Shown one piece after another: positions 54,061 to 64,000 of a stretch of 64,000 nucleotides of DNA (position 1 is the first letter of the stretch; every line of letters starts with the position of its first letter). Both the position numbers and the translations under genes were made by a program. The stretch is from Ariolimax columbianus (Eukaryota; Mollusca; Gastropoda; Stylommatophora; Arionidae), in assembly GCA_036924085.1 (NCBI GenBank), contig JAVGWX010000007.1, forward strand, positions 76,941,948-77,005,947, written 5' to 3'. The notes under the pieces are model-generated. The model was not told where the DNA came from. It made no database searches and worked only from the letters and a program-made list of their open reading frames with translations.

Positions 54061-54447
54061 GGTGCTCATATCGCAGAGAGAAACGTATGGCCCAGAGAAA
54101 ACGAACCGCAAGTCTGCAGTGTCAAGTTTAGACTTTACAGTCACATAAGATCACATTTCGCAGCACGTCTGATGCTGTCGACATCTTCGCTTGAGATGAG
54201 CAATTATTGTTACATTACTACTATCGGTGCGTGCGCGTGTGTGTTTGTGTGTGTATGTGTGGGTTCGTGTATTTGTAGGTTTTTTGTGTGTGTATGTGTA
54301 TGTATGTGCAGTAGTGTAGACCAATAAGAAAACATTTTTAGAGGAATAAAGGACATTATATTTCAATAAAGGGAGATCATGTCCACCTTTTGGGTACCAA
54401 ATTGTAACACTGGTCCTGGAGAGCACAAAAGAGATCCACTCTTACCT

Positions 54448-54637
54448 TCCAAGAATGTCGTTGAATGTGATTAAAGAATGTCGTTGAATGTGATTAAAGA
54501 ATGTCGTTGAATGTGATTAAAGAATGTCGTTGAATGTGATTAAAGAATGTCGTTGAATGTGATTAAAGAATGTCGTTGAATGTGATTAAAGAATGTCGTT
54601 GAATGTTATTAAAGAATGTCGTTGAATGTGATTAAAG
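54448..54637. repeat. 23-bp minisatellite, about 8 copies
   Basis: Near-perfect repeats of AAGAATGTCGTTGAATGTGA followed by TTA. Confidence 0.95.
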
Positions 54638-54789
54638 AGGGCTGTGTATGTGTTTATCAACCACGTCCTATCAATTCTTGAGATATCAGTATGGCAGCAC
54701 ACAAGCAACCAATTCCTATCACATAAAAACAGAACATACATTGTACAGAGTTGCTGTATAGAATTAAAACATACAATAAATGCTTTAAG

Positions 54790-54898
54790 AAACAAAGAGC
54801 TTAGAACAAAGCAAGGTTTAAAGTTTGTGTATTGGAACATCCACAGTATAAGGCAACAACAAATATGTCAGATACGTCGATTTGATATCACATCATGA
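54790..54898 (+). pseudogene. Possible LINE endonuclease start
   Basis: KQGLKFVYWNIHSIRQQQIC resembles the opening GLK..H.N..S of CR1/L2-type endonucleases. Short; may be coincidental. Confidence 0.35.
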
Positions 54899-54983
54899 AT
54901 TTGGTCTGTATCATGCAAAATTGAATATAATTTAGTCTTCTGTAACATAAATATTTCATTATCCCCTTCCTTCATATATACAA

Positions 54984-55034
<51 letters not shown>
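54984..55034. repeat. (TA)n microsatellite
   Basis: About 50 bp of TA. Confidence 0.95.
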
Positions 55035-55035
<1 letters not shown>

Positions 55036-55768
55036 GTATGGCTCTAAATGCTGTTATATCCGGGGGTAGGGTTGAAGATGAACTCTAAACACCAATTAAA
55101 TGCTCCGTTGGCCTGCTTCTCATTTAGCCTCTGCCAACAAAGTCCAGCTCCTGGTCTTCGCGCGGCAGAACTGTTTTGATTAACAGGAGAAGGGGCGAAA
55201 GGAGAGCCACTGGCGCCTTAAAACTAGTAGTTTTGGAGAGTTAGGGCTCGAAAAACTAGGAAGGCAGCTCATCTAGGAGAAGAAAACTCTGATTTCAAAC
55301 CAGCTGAAGCCTTGCAGATAAGATACTGGCGTATCTTGTCAGAAATGGCTGTGCAAACCTGTTTTCTGATAACTCTGAAAGTTGGTCAGCGTTTATCAAA
55401 CCTGACAACCGACGATGTGCGAAGAAGCACACGCAAGAGGATACAATGTCTTATCTTAGAGCGAGGAAAGGCAACCTCAGCTGAGTGTTGTGGCAGGGCA
55501 GACAGGCCCTTAGCCTTGGTTGGCGGCTGGTATAGGAGTGTAGCCCACAACAGGCGAACAGATAGAGCATTACTCTGCTGATCCGGCAGCTTCTGCAGCT
55601 TGCCTTGCTCTAGATGTATTGGTTTCATCTTTCCCTTAGAGCAAACACGACAGACCGAGCGAGGGACCATACTTCATGGGCAACACATGGTCTCTATATT
55701 TCTACCCGGAATTTGTGATAAAAGTACAATTACTATCGTCTGACAAGACGAAAAGAGCCAATGATGAG

Positions 55769-55770
<2 letters not shown>
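55035..55770. other. Unclassified, higher-GC stretch without a coding frame
   Basis: No family recognised. It may be the leader of a retroelement, since RTE-type sequence follows, but nothing in it proves that. Confidence 0.35.

Positions 55771-55773
<3 letters not shown>

Positions 55774-55846
<73 letters not shown>
55774..55846. repeat. (TA)n microsatellite
   Basis: About 72 bp of TA directly before the 5' truncation point of an RTE copy. Confidence 0.96.
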
Positions 55847-55848
<2 letters not shown>

Positions 55849-55849
55849 A

Positions 55850-56225
55850 CAGTTACCCAATCCTCAAAGAAGAGAGTCGAACCCTTTTAGTCGAGATGTT
55901 ATCGAAAGGTCCTCAGAATATCATGGATCGAAAAAAGAATGCAAAAATTCGAGAAGAGTTGTGCATAAAGGTGAATTGGCACATAAATGAAATCATGAAC
56001 AGTACTTTGAAATACTTTGGCCATATCCACAAATAAAACGGTCTTGAGAGAACGGTAATGGAAGGTATGGTGAAGGGCTAGAGAGACAGAGACAGACCAA
56101 GAAGGCGATGGCACCAAGATGTCAAGGAATGCTTGGGTATGACTCTGGCAAGAGATCGAATTTCTTTCAGACGGGCTGTGATGATAGCAAAGTTCTACAA
56201 GGGACATGTTACATGATGATGATAA
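55850..56225 (+). pseudogene. RTE-type LINE 3' fragment
   Basis: It matches 22930-23303: KNAKIREELCIKVNWHINEI, then STLKYFGHIHK. The 3' end is ACATGATGATGATAATAT followed by TA repeats. Frames are broken. Confidence 0.8.
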
Positions 56226-56369
56226 TATATATATATATATAAACACACACACACACACAAACATCTACGTCTTGAGATAACCTAAAAGTTTATATGTGTG
56301 GGTTTGAAAAGTGCGGACCTTCACCAACATAAAGGTATTTTCTAAACGAAAACCATTATATATATATAT

Positions 56370-57006
56370 AGTTTTGGACACCCCCTTTCTGTTTTTCCCC
56401 CTTCATCTTGCACTCTTATTATCTAATGTAGAAGCCTTTCATGTCCCATATTGTGTTCCAGTAAACTTTATCTTCACTTTTGTTTGACTTTCAAGATTTG
56501 TCTTTGTGTTCTTGCCTCAGAGAGGACATTGTCCTTATATTTTCTTTTTGTCAAACTCACTCTTTCCATTCTTCGGTTGCACCATATTTCAAACGCTCCC
56601 AAGCTTTCTTCACCCTTTTTTTTGCTTTAGTCCATGTTTTACTCCCATACAATTGAAACGGCAATGCATGAGTAGCGATTATTTATTTTCTCAGTTCTAT
56701 CGTGATATTTTTGTATTATATCAATTTTTTTTAAAGATCATTTTGCCAATGCAAAAATGTTCGTCTCAATTCCGGCATATTCTGTTACGATTTGGCCTAA
56801 ACTTGTGTACTTGATCGATATTTCTCAATTGATTATATTCATTTTCCTATGTTGTTATAGCTATTACCATGGTCTTTTTCTTCAATGTGTTTATTTTCGT
56901 GTCGAACTCTTTGGCTGTGCTTTTAGTTTTCCATACAGCCTTTGCAACGTTGATACTGATTCTCCAAACTATAGTTTGATCATCGACAAATTCGATTGCA
57001 TCGATA
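56370..57006 (-). pseudogene. RTE reverse-transcriptase relic (second lineage)
   Basis: Minus reading from 57000: AIEFVDDQTIV, a degraded (F/V)ADD motif, then INTLKKKTMVIAIT, and farther on IWCNRRMERVSLTKRKYKDN and ARTQRQILKVKQK. These match the W.RM..ISW.D...NEEVL....E.R.LL..IK.RK segment of RTE proteins. Many stops. Confidence 0.6.
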
Positions 57007-57026
57007 GATATATATATATATATATA

Positions 57027-57415
57027 ATCATCCTTTATACAACGTCGCTTCCATCACAGTCTGTCTGAAAGAAACTCGTTCCCTTGCCAAAATTCCAGCC
57101 TCCGCCACAGCCATACCCAGGCATGTCTGGCACCATACCGACCATCACTGTTCTCTCTAGACCGTCGTGTCTCTTGATGTAACCAAAGTATTTGCATTTT
57201 CTAGCCAACATGGAATTGATAAACAAGTTCTCCTGTATGCTCAACTCTTGCCGAATGTCTACATTTGTCTTTTTCTCTCTCCGGGGCATTCTGAGGATCT
57301 TTCTGTAACATTTTGTCTCGAATGATTCGATTCTTTCTCTGCAAGTTTTGGTAATCGTCAATGATTCACAACCAAAAGCTGCCACAGGAAAAACACAGGC
57401 TCTCAAGACTTACTT
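57027..57415 (-). pseudogene. RTE-type LINE 3' fragment, inverted
   Basis: Minus reading: [20 protein letters not shown] through YRKILRMPRREKKTNVDIRQ and LARKCKYFGYIKRHDGLERT. An internal deletion then joins MVPD to MPGYGCGGGWNF. It ends GATGAT before a TA run. Confidence 0.82.
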
Positions 57416-57420
57416 TTATC

Positions 57421-57524
<104 letters not shown>

Positions 57525-57527
57525 TTA

Positions 57528-57748
57528 TACTGAATGAAAAAAGTAACGTACTTATTTTTGTGCATGTTTTTATGTTTGGAAATTGTAATGTAATTTCGTA
57601 CCGATGCATTCTTGGCCGTTTTTGGAAGCCATATAATTGTCTTAGCACAGTGTGAGTGTGAAGTGAACTTTCACTGACCTTCAGAATCTTATTTCATAAA
57701 TTTAACGACTATCCGGACAGTTTCTCACAATTCACGTGTTCATCACAA
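57528..57748. repeat. About 220-bp direct repeat, copy 1
   Basis: Same orientation as 59460-59682 and about 90% or more identical by eye, from AAAAAAGTAAC to CACAATTT. Confidence 0.85.
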
Positions 57749-57749
57749 T

Positions 57750-59102
57750 TTCTTCTTCTTTTTCTTCGTTCATCTGCAGACCTCAACTTCAATGACTCTA
57801 ACGAAGGCAGCGGTCGACTCAAGGGTCTGTACGCTTCCGTACAGCTTCTCGTGGAAGGACACTGGCTGTTACCAAATGCTACTTCTTTTGTCGGTATGTA
57901 GTGAACAGGACTTCAAAATATTTTCTGCCTTCGTGGGGTCTGTGCTGCAGACACAAAGGTCAATAGTGACAATCTTGAACTTGTTGTACATATGGCATCT
58001 GAGTCTGTCGTGACCTGTGCGTAGCCAGAGAATTATCATCTGGTCTCGCCTGAAGAGTTGATAGTAGGCATCGCTTTCTATGTGGCCAGGGTGGATATTT
58101 TTTCCACATTGCACTGTACGTTGCCCTGATGAATGCTTTTGTCTCATTGTATGTGATTTCAGAATCACTCTGCTGCAGTATTCCTTCCTCTCTGGCGAGT
58201 CTGTCTGCCTCCTCGTTGCCTGGAATGTTGCAGTGGGTTGGTACCCACTGGACTATGCTGTTTTGAAGCACTGGGACAGGCGTTCGAGCGAGTCTGCCAG
58301 AGCACCGAGTTCATTTTTGTGCTGGTTCTTGAGCGCCATTAACACTGCGAGGGCGTCTGTGAAAAGGACCACTTGCTTTTCTGCATGCTCCTAATGGTCT
58401 ATAAGGGTTTCAGCTGCTTGTCTCGGGGCACTGGCTTCGGCACTGAAGTTGCTGCAGCATCTCCCAGTGGCAAATGCTGCTGAGTACACTTTGCTTTTTA
58501 GTTTTATAGTGATGCCTCCTCCTCTGTTTCCAATGGCATCTTTGGCTGAGCCTTCCGTATAGGCGTGCGTCCAGGCTGTTGGTGGACATTTTTGGTAATT
58601 TGTAACTATGTTATTCTTCTGTTCTTCTGTTTGTGTCTTTTTGTCTTCGATGTTGAGAATATTGCAAAAAATATCAGGGAAGGGTCTTCCTTTCCTGAGG
58701 CAGCGGGTGGAGCATGCTGGTATTGGTTTTATTTTTTTGTTTAAGAGTGCAGCATTGTTTTTAATCTTTTCTTTTGCCTGGACTGTAAAACGATTCCTTT
58801 TTAGCCTGCCGTGTCCCAACCCATTTAGTTTGTGATACATCGGGTGGTCCGTGATTCTTTTGAATTTTTCCGCTTGCTGTAGGATTCTGCTGTCTCGGCG
58901 GTCTTCCATTGGCTGTAGCCCAGTCATATCTTCCAGCTCTTTTATTTGGGTGGACTGCAGGGCTCCTGTTATGATACAGGCTCCTTGGTTTTGGGTGCGC
59001 CCTATTTTGTAAAAGTTTGATTTAGATGCAGTGGACCAAGCTCCAATGCCGTATTCCAAAACTGGTCTCACTCTGCCTGTGTATAATTTCTTTAGTGTGT
59101 TT
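57750..59102 (-). pseudogene. I-type LINE fragment, second lineage
   Basis: Minus reading from 59116: LKKLYTGRVRPVLEYGIGAW and THAYTEGSAKDAIGN (first RNase H motif with D changed to E). After a frame break come IVQWVPTHCNIPGNEEADRL and, in another frame, IESDAYYQLFRRDQ and LWLRTGHDRLRCHMYNKFK. It is related to but clearly distinct from the 18756-20953 family. The 3' tail is GAA-rich. The 5' end abuts an R1 fragment at 59103. Confidence 0.85.
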
Positions 59103-59225
59103 CCGTTCGTTCTCAATCTCCCCCTACCAAACCCTGAAAGGGCTTAAGTAGCAGAATGTGGTCCAGATAACGGAATGCGTTGTGTCGTAGTTTACAGCTT
59201 GACTGCGATATTTGCACCTTTCGGT
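59103..59225 (-). repeat. Dispersed repeat R1 fragment
   Basis: CGTTCGTTCTCAATCTCCCC to TTTGCACCTTTCGGT, the 3' half of R1, joined directly to the LINE fragment. Confidence 0.78.
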
Positions 59226-59459
59226 GGTAAAAATAATTGATTATTGCAATCACTTTTTCTTTTATTTCTCAATATAATTTTCTCTAACATTGACACACTT
59301 ATCTCATCTCTTTAGCAGTGCAGGACAAGCCCATTTGAGGGTTTGCCAGTAAGCTGGTTGGGTACCCTCAGTGAGTACACATTCCAGAAATCCAATAGAT
59401 CATGCATTGTGCTGTAGGTTAAACCATGCGAGCATTGTGTTGCAGCTCCTTCAATGTCT

Positions 59460-59682
59460 ATAGAAAAAAAGTAACTTACTTGTTTTTGTGCATGTTTTTA
59501 TGTTTGGAAATTGTAATGTAATTTCATACCGATACATTCTTGGCCGTTATTGGAAGCCATATAATTGTCTTAGTACAGTCTCAGTGTGAAGTGAACTTTC
59601 ACTGACTTTCAGAATCTGATTTCATAAAATTAACGACTATCCGGACAGTTTCTCACAATTCACGTGCTTATCACAATTTGAA
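59460..59682. repeat. About 220-bp direct repeat, copy 2
   Basis: See 57528-57748. The two copies bracket the LINE and R1 fragments. Confidence 0.85.
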
Positions 59683-59702
59683 TTTATTTTTGATCAGATT
59701 CA

Positions 59703-60067
59703 TCTGGCTGTAACCCTTTCACATCTGGCTGTAACCCTTTCACATCTGGCTGTAACCCTTTCACATCTGGCTGTAACCCTTTCACATCTGGCTATAACCC
59801 TTTCACATCTGGCTGTAACCCTTTCACATCTGGCTGTAACCCTTTCACATCTGGATGTAACCCTTTCACATCTGGATATAACCCTTTCACATCTGGCTGT
59901 AACCCTTTTACATCTGGCTGTAACCCTTTCACATCTGGCTGTAACCCTTTCACATCTGTCTGTAACCCTTTCACATCTGGCTGTAACCCTTTTACATCTG
60001 GCTGTAACCCTTTCACATCTGGCTGTAACCCTTTCACATCTGGCTGTAACCCTTTCACATCTGGCTG
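59703..60067. repeat. 21-bp minisatellite, about 17 copies
   Basis: Units CTGTAACCCTTTCACATCTG plus G. The period is a multiple of three, so long seven-residue-repeat frames appear in several phases. These are by-products. Confidence 0.95.
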
Positions 60068-60274
60068 TAGGAAATGGTAGAATAAAGGCAATTTTAGGGC
60101 GCTTCAGCCAAACACGAAACCGATTACCATGACACATTGTCTTTCCCAGTAAATCTACTGATGACAGGCCTTTTGCACATATTTTTAATTTATACTATTC
60201 ATCCAGGGCTTTATTAACTATGTCTTATTTCCTCTCGTGTTGCGAAAGGTCTTCGTAATAAAATACAAGTACTG

Positions 60275-60586
60275 TTTCTTCCTTTTTATCAAAACTTTCC
60301 AAGACAGTTTCTGGCCACGTGAAAGTATCAAATATTGACATCTATTTTAATGCCTCATCTGTGATGGTGCTCAAATAGTTTCTTCCTTTTTATCAAAACT
60401 TTCCAAGACAGTTTCTGGCCACGTGAAAGTATCAAATATTGACATCTATTTTAATGCCTCATCTGTGATGGTGCTCAAATAGTTTCTTCCTTTTTATCAA
60501 AACTTTCCAAGACAGTTTCTGGCCACGTGAAAGTATCAAATATTGACATCTATTTTAATGCCTCATCTGTGATGATGCTCACATAT
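60275..60586. repeat. 104-bp tandem triplication
   Basis: Three nearly identical copies starting at 60275, 60379 and 60483 (TTTCTTCCTTTTTATC). Each contains GGCCACGTGAAAG. Confidence 0.95.
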
Positions 60587-60907
60587 CTCAACTTCATGTC
60601 GGCCATTTCGTTCTCAGTAGTTTCCTTTCTATTACATTCTGTTTTGTCCATTTACAATTTCACCAAGCTGGATTTCACGCCACATCCCAATCACTGAAGT
60701 ATCATTTAGAAATTCATTCTCCATAGGTCCTGGGTTACTTCCACGCTCCTCATGTGTGGAGCCGATATGTTGTGAAACTTGAAAGTCTCGTGATGAAATG
60801 GTTCTTTGAACCCTTTAACCACACTTGATGAGGAATCGCACAATCCTCTGAACTGCGGACATTCTAAACATCTTGCCGACATGTCTCAACATTCAACTCC
60901 AGCATTT

Positions 60908-61175
60908 TTTTATTTTTTATTTTTTATTTTTTTTTTTTGCGTTCGCCTTATTTTCTCTAATCCCCAAGGCGGTGTGCGTTGCACTGTGTTTTTATTTTGC
61001 GCCTGTCGGCCCAGTGCATCCGACTTCAGCACGCATTTTATGTAAGGGTCTGCTTCCTCCTGCATTTTCTAAGGGTTTGCTTCCCCGGGGTAACGGCCGG
61101 TGCTGTGATGGGGATCGAACCCAGCACCTTCGGTTCGTGAGCCGTGCCACTTAACCATTAGGCCACGCCGTCCCC
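60908..61175 (-). repeat. tRNA-derived SINE, family A, with 14-bp TSD
   Basis: Flanked by CAACTCCAGCATTT (60894-60907 and 61176-61189). Complete, with an A/T-rich 3' tail. Confidence 0.93.
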
Positions 61176-61463
61176 CAACTCCAGCATTTGAAACTATTCA
61201 TTCCACCTTAAGACCACATAGGCGAGATAATTGCAGGGCATCTTGTGTTGTACAGTTTCCATTGTTTTCCTATCTTGGTGTATGCAATTCTTGGTATTCT
61301 TTGAGTTGTAAGATAAAGACATAATCTAATTTCAGTCCCGATCCTGAACATATTGTTCTATCGATGTCACCCTTTGAGAGAATCGCTTTTCAATGTCAAT
61401 AGCTAATGTAGGCTTCCGTAGAAAAGTGATATGGATAGTCTCTATGTACTCATATTCATAACT

Positions 61464-61823
61464 GGGATCAAGATGCTGAGTAGCGCATGAGCTGCAGTGG
61501 TCAGCGACTCATAGCTGACTGCTAGCGTCAGGGCCAGCGAACCGAAGCTGCCAAGACCCTTCTACACCTCCACGCGGTGATCCTGGATAACAGGCTGCAG
61601 CAGGACAGACTAGCTAAGGAGAAGGGATCGAAGAAGGAATGCTTACCCGGTACTAAATAAACGCTTGCTGAAGTTGGATGTGTTGGACCGAAAGGTGCAA
61701 ATATCGCAGTCAAGCTGTAAACTTCGACACAACGCATTCCGTTCTCTGGACTACATTCTGCTACTTAAGCCCTTTCAGTTATTTGGTAGTGGGAGATTGA
61801 GAACGAACGAAGCCAATCCAAGC
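61464..61823 (+). repeat. Dispersed repeat R1, full-length insertion with 13-bp TSD
   Basis: Flanked by CATATTCATAACT (61451-61463 and 61824-61836). The 360-bp element runs from GGGATCAAGATGCTGAG to GAACGAACGAAGCC. The duplication shows that R1 is a retroposed, SINE-like element. No obvious tRNA head. Confidence 0.88.
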
Positions 61824-62099
61824 CATATTCATAACTTGTTGATCGTACTATCAATAAAAATCTTTCGAGAGTCGTATAGGAACGATTAAAAACGTAATTA
61901 ACAATTATAAACTGATTTTATTTTACTCGTCAAACACAAATTGCTACACGTCACAGACGATCAGACAAGCGCTTTTGTCAAGCCTTGTATATATATATAT
62001 ATAATGTAACCCATATCACTAGTGCCGCAGGAGTGTGAGGTGTTTGCGATCTCACATTTCAAAGAATCGGCTCTATGAGGACGGTAGCCATCTCCTCTC

Positions 62100-62430
62100 T
62101 CTCGCCGCTTTTACTTCTTGGACTGAACCGGTACCCATTTAAGGCTGGGTCGACCCGGGATCCGTTTACGGGAGTAAACCCAGACAGAAAATCCGGAGTG
62201 GTAGCACTTAAGGCGGATTGTTTCAGAATGTCAAACTCATTCCAGCAGCCCCTGCAGCTGAGCTGTTGTTAAATTGTCATGATTTGCATTCCTTTGGATT
62301 ACACCAGCGAGGCAGAGAGGGGGATCCTGCAGTTTGGGCAGCCCAAGGTCTTCATATTCAGCGACCAGGCTTGCGCTCTGAGAGGCTACCCACAGGGTGT
62401 CACGTGCATGGTCTGCAAAGACTGAGAAGC
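62100..62430 (+). repeat. RTE leader (5' UTR) fragment
   Basis: It aligns with 52190-52390: GGGAGTAAACCC, GAAAATCCGGAG and GAGAGGGGGATCCTGC occur in the same order. No coding part follows. Confidence 0.6.
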
Positions 62431-62434
62431 CTAT

Positions 62435-63240
62435 GAATGAACTCATATAAATAAAGTTTCCAAAAAATGTTTAACTGTCATTAACATCAGGTATTGATCA
62501 AGGCCGACATAATCTAAACTTAATATTTACAAGTTTATTGAATTTGAGGTTAATACACAAATTCACAACATCTCAGATTATCTGTTTTAGTATTAATGTA
62601 ATCTGAGAATGTTTTATAACACATTGACTGTCATCTACAAAAAGACACATACTTTACTAATTATATACACTCATGCTAAATCATAGCCCACTAATAATCA
62701 TCAGTGACGCAAACATAAGAAGCAGTTTATGGTACACACTCATAAAGCGTTCCGAACATATGGCCACGAGTACCACCTCCAACTGCCAAATGTCATTTTA
62801 CTGACGAAGGTATTGAAATAAATAAGTTATGTTTCCTGTATAATCATGCCCCCTCCATATAATACTTATATGTATACATATTTGACATTATACATACATT
62901 TCTTATCTTTATCACTCATAATCATATATTATTTGTTGAAACATATAAAACTATGATTTAAAAGGTAATGCAAGTTAAATGTGCGTGTATGTGCGTATGT
63001 ATTGCCTGTATTTGTGTATGTATGTATGTATGTATGTATGTATGTATGTATGTGTGTAAGCATGTATGTATGTATGTGAATATGAATATATATATATAAA
63101 TGCAAGGGGCTTGTCATACGTCTTTACCCTGACTATGAAGGAGTAGGAGGACAAAGTTGAAATTTGGCACATATGTAGCTCATTCAATTTGTACTGGACT
63201 TGAGAAGTATGAATTTCCCTGCTCGACGGACTTACCCGGT
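62435..63240. other. AT-rich spacer with a (GTAT)n microsatellite
   Basis: The tetranucleotide run is at 62994-63080. No gene recognised; 63110-63240 may belong to the mariner element that follows. Confidence 0.5.
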
Positions 63241-63302
63241 ATGGTGCATGGCGCAACACACTTTATTAATCGGATCTGTTACTCTAATGGTTTGTCAGAA
63301 CG

Positions 63303-64000
63303 ATGGAGATATCAGAGGCCAGAACTGTGATAGCATTCTTGATGTTGCAGAGAAAAACACCACCTAAAGAAATACACTTGGAGATGGAACCAGTGTTTGA
63401 GGAATTCTGTCCATCGTATGCTTCTGTAAAAAACTGGTGTAGGCAGTTTAATTGTGGTCGTTCCCGTGTTGCTGATCTTCCAAGATCAGGAAGACCATCC
63501 TCAGAGTACAGCGATGAAAATGCTGCAAGAGTGAAGAAAATTATTCACCAGAATAGGAAAATAACAATTGCAGAGATATCTAGGTCAGCAGAACTGAATG
63601 AAAGTACAGGTTTTAGAATTTTACACAACAGACTGACATGAGAAAAGTGTTTGTCTACTGGGTCCCGCGTCCGCTGACATGTGAACAGAAACAAACGAGG
63701 GTTGATTGATGTGGCCAGTTGCTCAAAATCTGTCGGTCGAAAAACATGTTGCAGACCATGGTGACAGTAGATGAGACTTGGGTTCACCATTATGATCCAG
63801 AATCCACAATTTCCAGCATTCAGTGGGGATAACCCCGGGCTCACCAACAAATGTCAAGCTAAATGCACATAAATTTGCAAGAAAAGTGATGCTGACTGTT
63901 TTTGGGGACGTCAAAGGTGTCATATTGAAAGCTTACTTGCCTCATGGCAACACGGTTAATAGACAATATTATGCAGATCTCTTTACCAAACTAAGAAAGA
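63303..64000 (+). pseudogene. Mariner transposase gene, frame-broken and cut by the window end
   Basis: The first frame (63303-63641) encodes the N-terminal HTH part: EARTVIAFLMLQRKTPPKEI, then YASVKNWCRQFNCGRSRV, DLPRSGRPSSE and ITIAEISRSAELNESTGFRI. After a stop, other frames give TVDETWVHHYDPESTISSIQ with the first catalytic D, and GVILKAYLPHGNTVNRQYYA near the end. At least two frame changes make this copy inactive. Its 3' end is outside the window. Confidence 0.88.

Noticed and set aside
57528..59682. Direct repeats as LTRs of a retrovirus-like element
   Set aside because: No gag, protease, integrase or primer-binding site between them; the contents are non-LTR LINE and R1.
59700..60137. 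145-residue frame with RCERVTA repeats
   Set aside because: The 21-bp unit keeps several frames open at once; the parallel frame QPDVKGL is equally long. A by-product of the array.

Overview
This is invertebrate animal nuclear DNA. It is AT-rich and dominated by decayed non-LTR retrotransposons, tRNA-derived SINEs, mariner and piggyBac-type DNA elements, and many minisatellites. The mix of an RNase H-bearing I-type LINE, RTE-type and CR1-like LINEs, a Penelope-like element and tRNA SINEs fits a lophotrochozoan, most likely a mollusc. That placement is an inference from protein resemblance, not a database result.

One host gene can be reconstructed: a LIN37 orthologue on the minus strand. LIN37 is a MuvB subunit of the DREAM cell-cycle complex. 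Its seven coding exons lie between 26350 (start codon) and 3979 (stop codon). All six intron phases agree and splicing gives a 228-residue protein. About 97% of its 22 kb is intron, and the introns hold most of the transposons of the left half: an intact-frame 2.2 kb I-type LINE copy (18756-20953), three shorter copies of the same LINE, RTE copies, a CR1-like fragment, a Penelope-like fragment, two mariner derivatives and a piggyBac-type MITE. The proximal promoter region holds a GGCGCC next to TTTGAA, resembling a CDE/CHR pair. A 5.4 kb satellite of 37-bp units begins only about 130 bp upstream of the start codon and runs from 26482 to about 31855.

From 31.9 to 64 kb no host exon could be supported. 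This part holds: SINEs and an RTE endonuclease relic carrying an internal 46-bp minisatellite (33670-35040); an RNase H relic (37795-38223); a DDE transposase relic (38440-38990); minisatellites at 39.2 and 39.9 kb; an I-type relic with a (TAA)n tail (41985-42640); a nearly complete RTE-type LINE (about 43740-47830); a C-rich 43-bp array (47950-48900); a CR1-like fragment interrupted by a short repeat (49835-50480); further RTE 5' ends (51934-53110, 53755-54060, 62100-62430); four more minisatellites; inverted RTE 3' fragments beside TA tracts (55.8-57.4 kb); a second RNase H LINE lineage (57750-59102); and a mariner transposase gene cut by the window end (63303-64000).

Several insertions have exact target-site duplications (TSDs), so their boundaries and nesting order can be read directly from the sequence.
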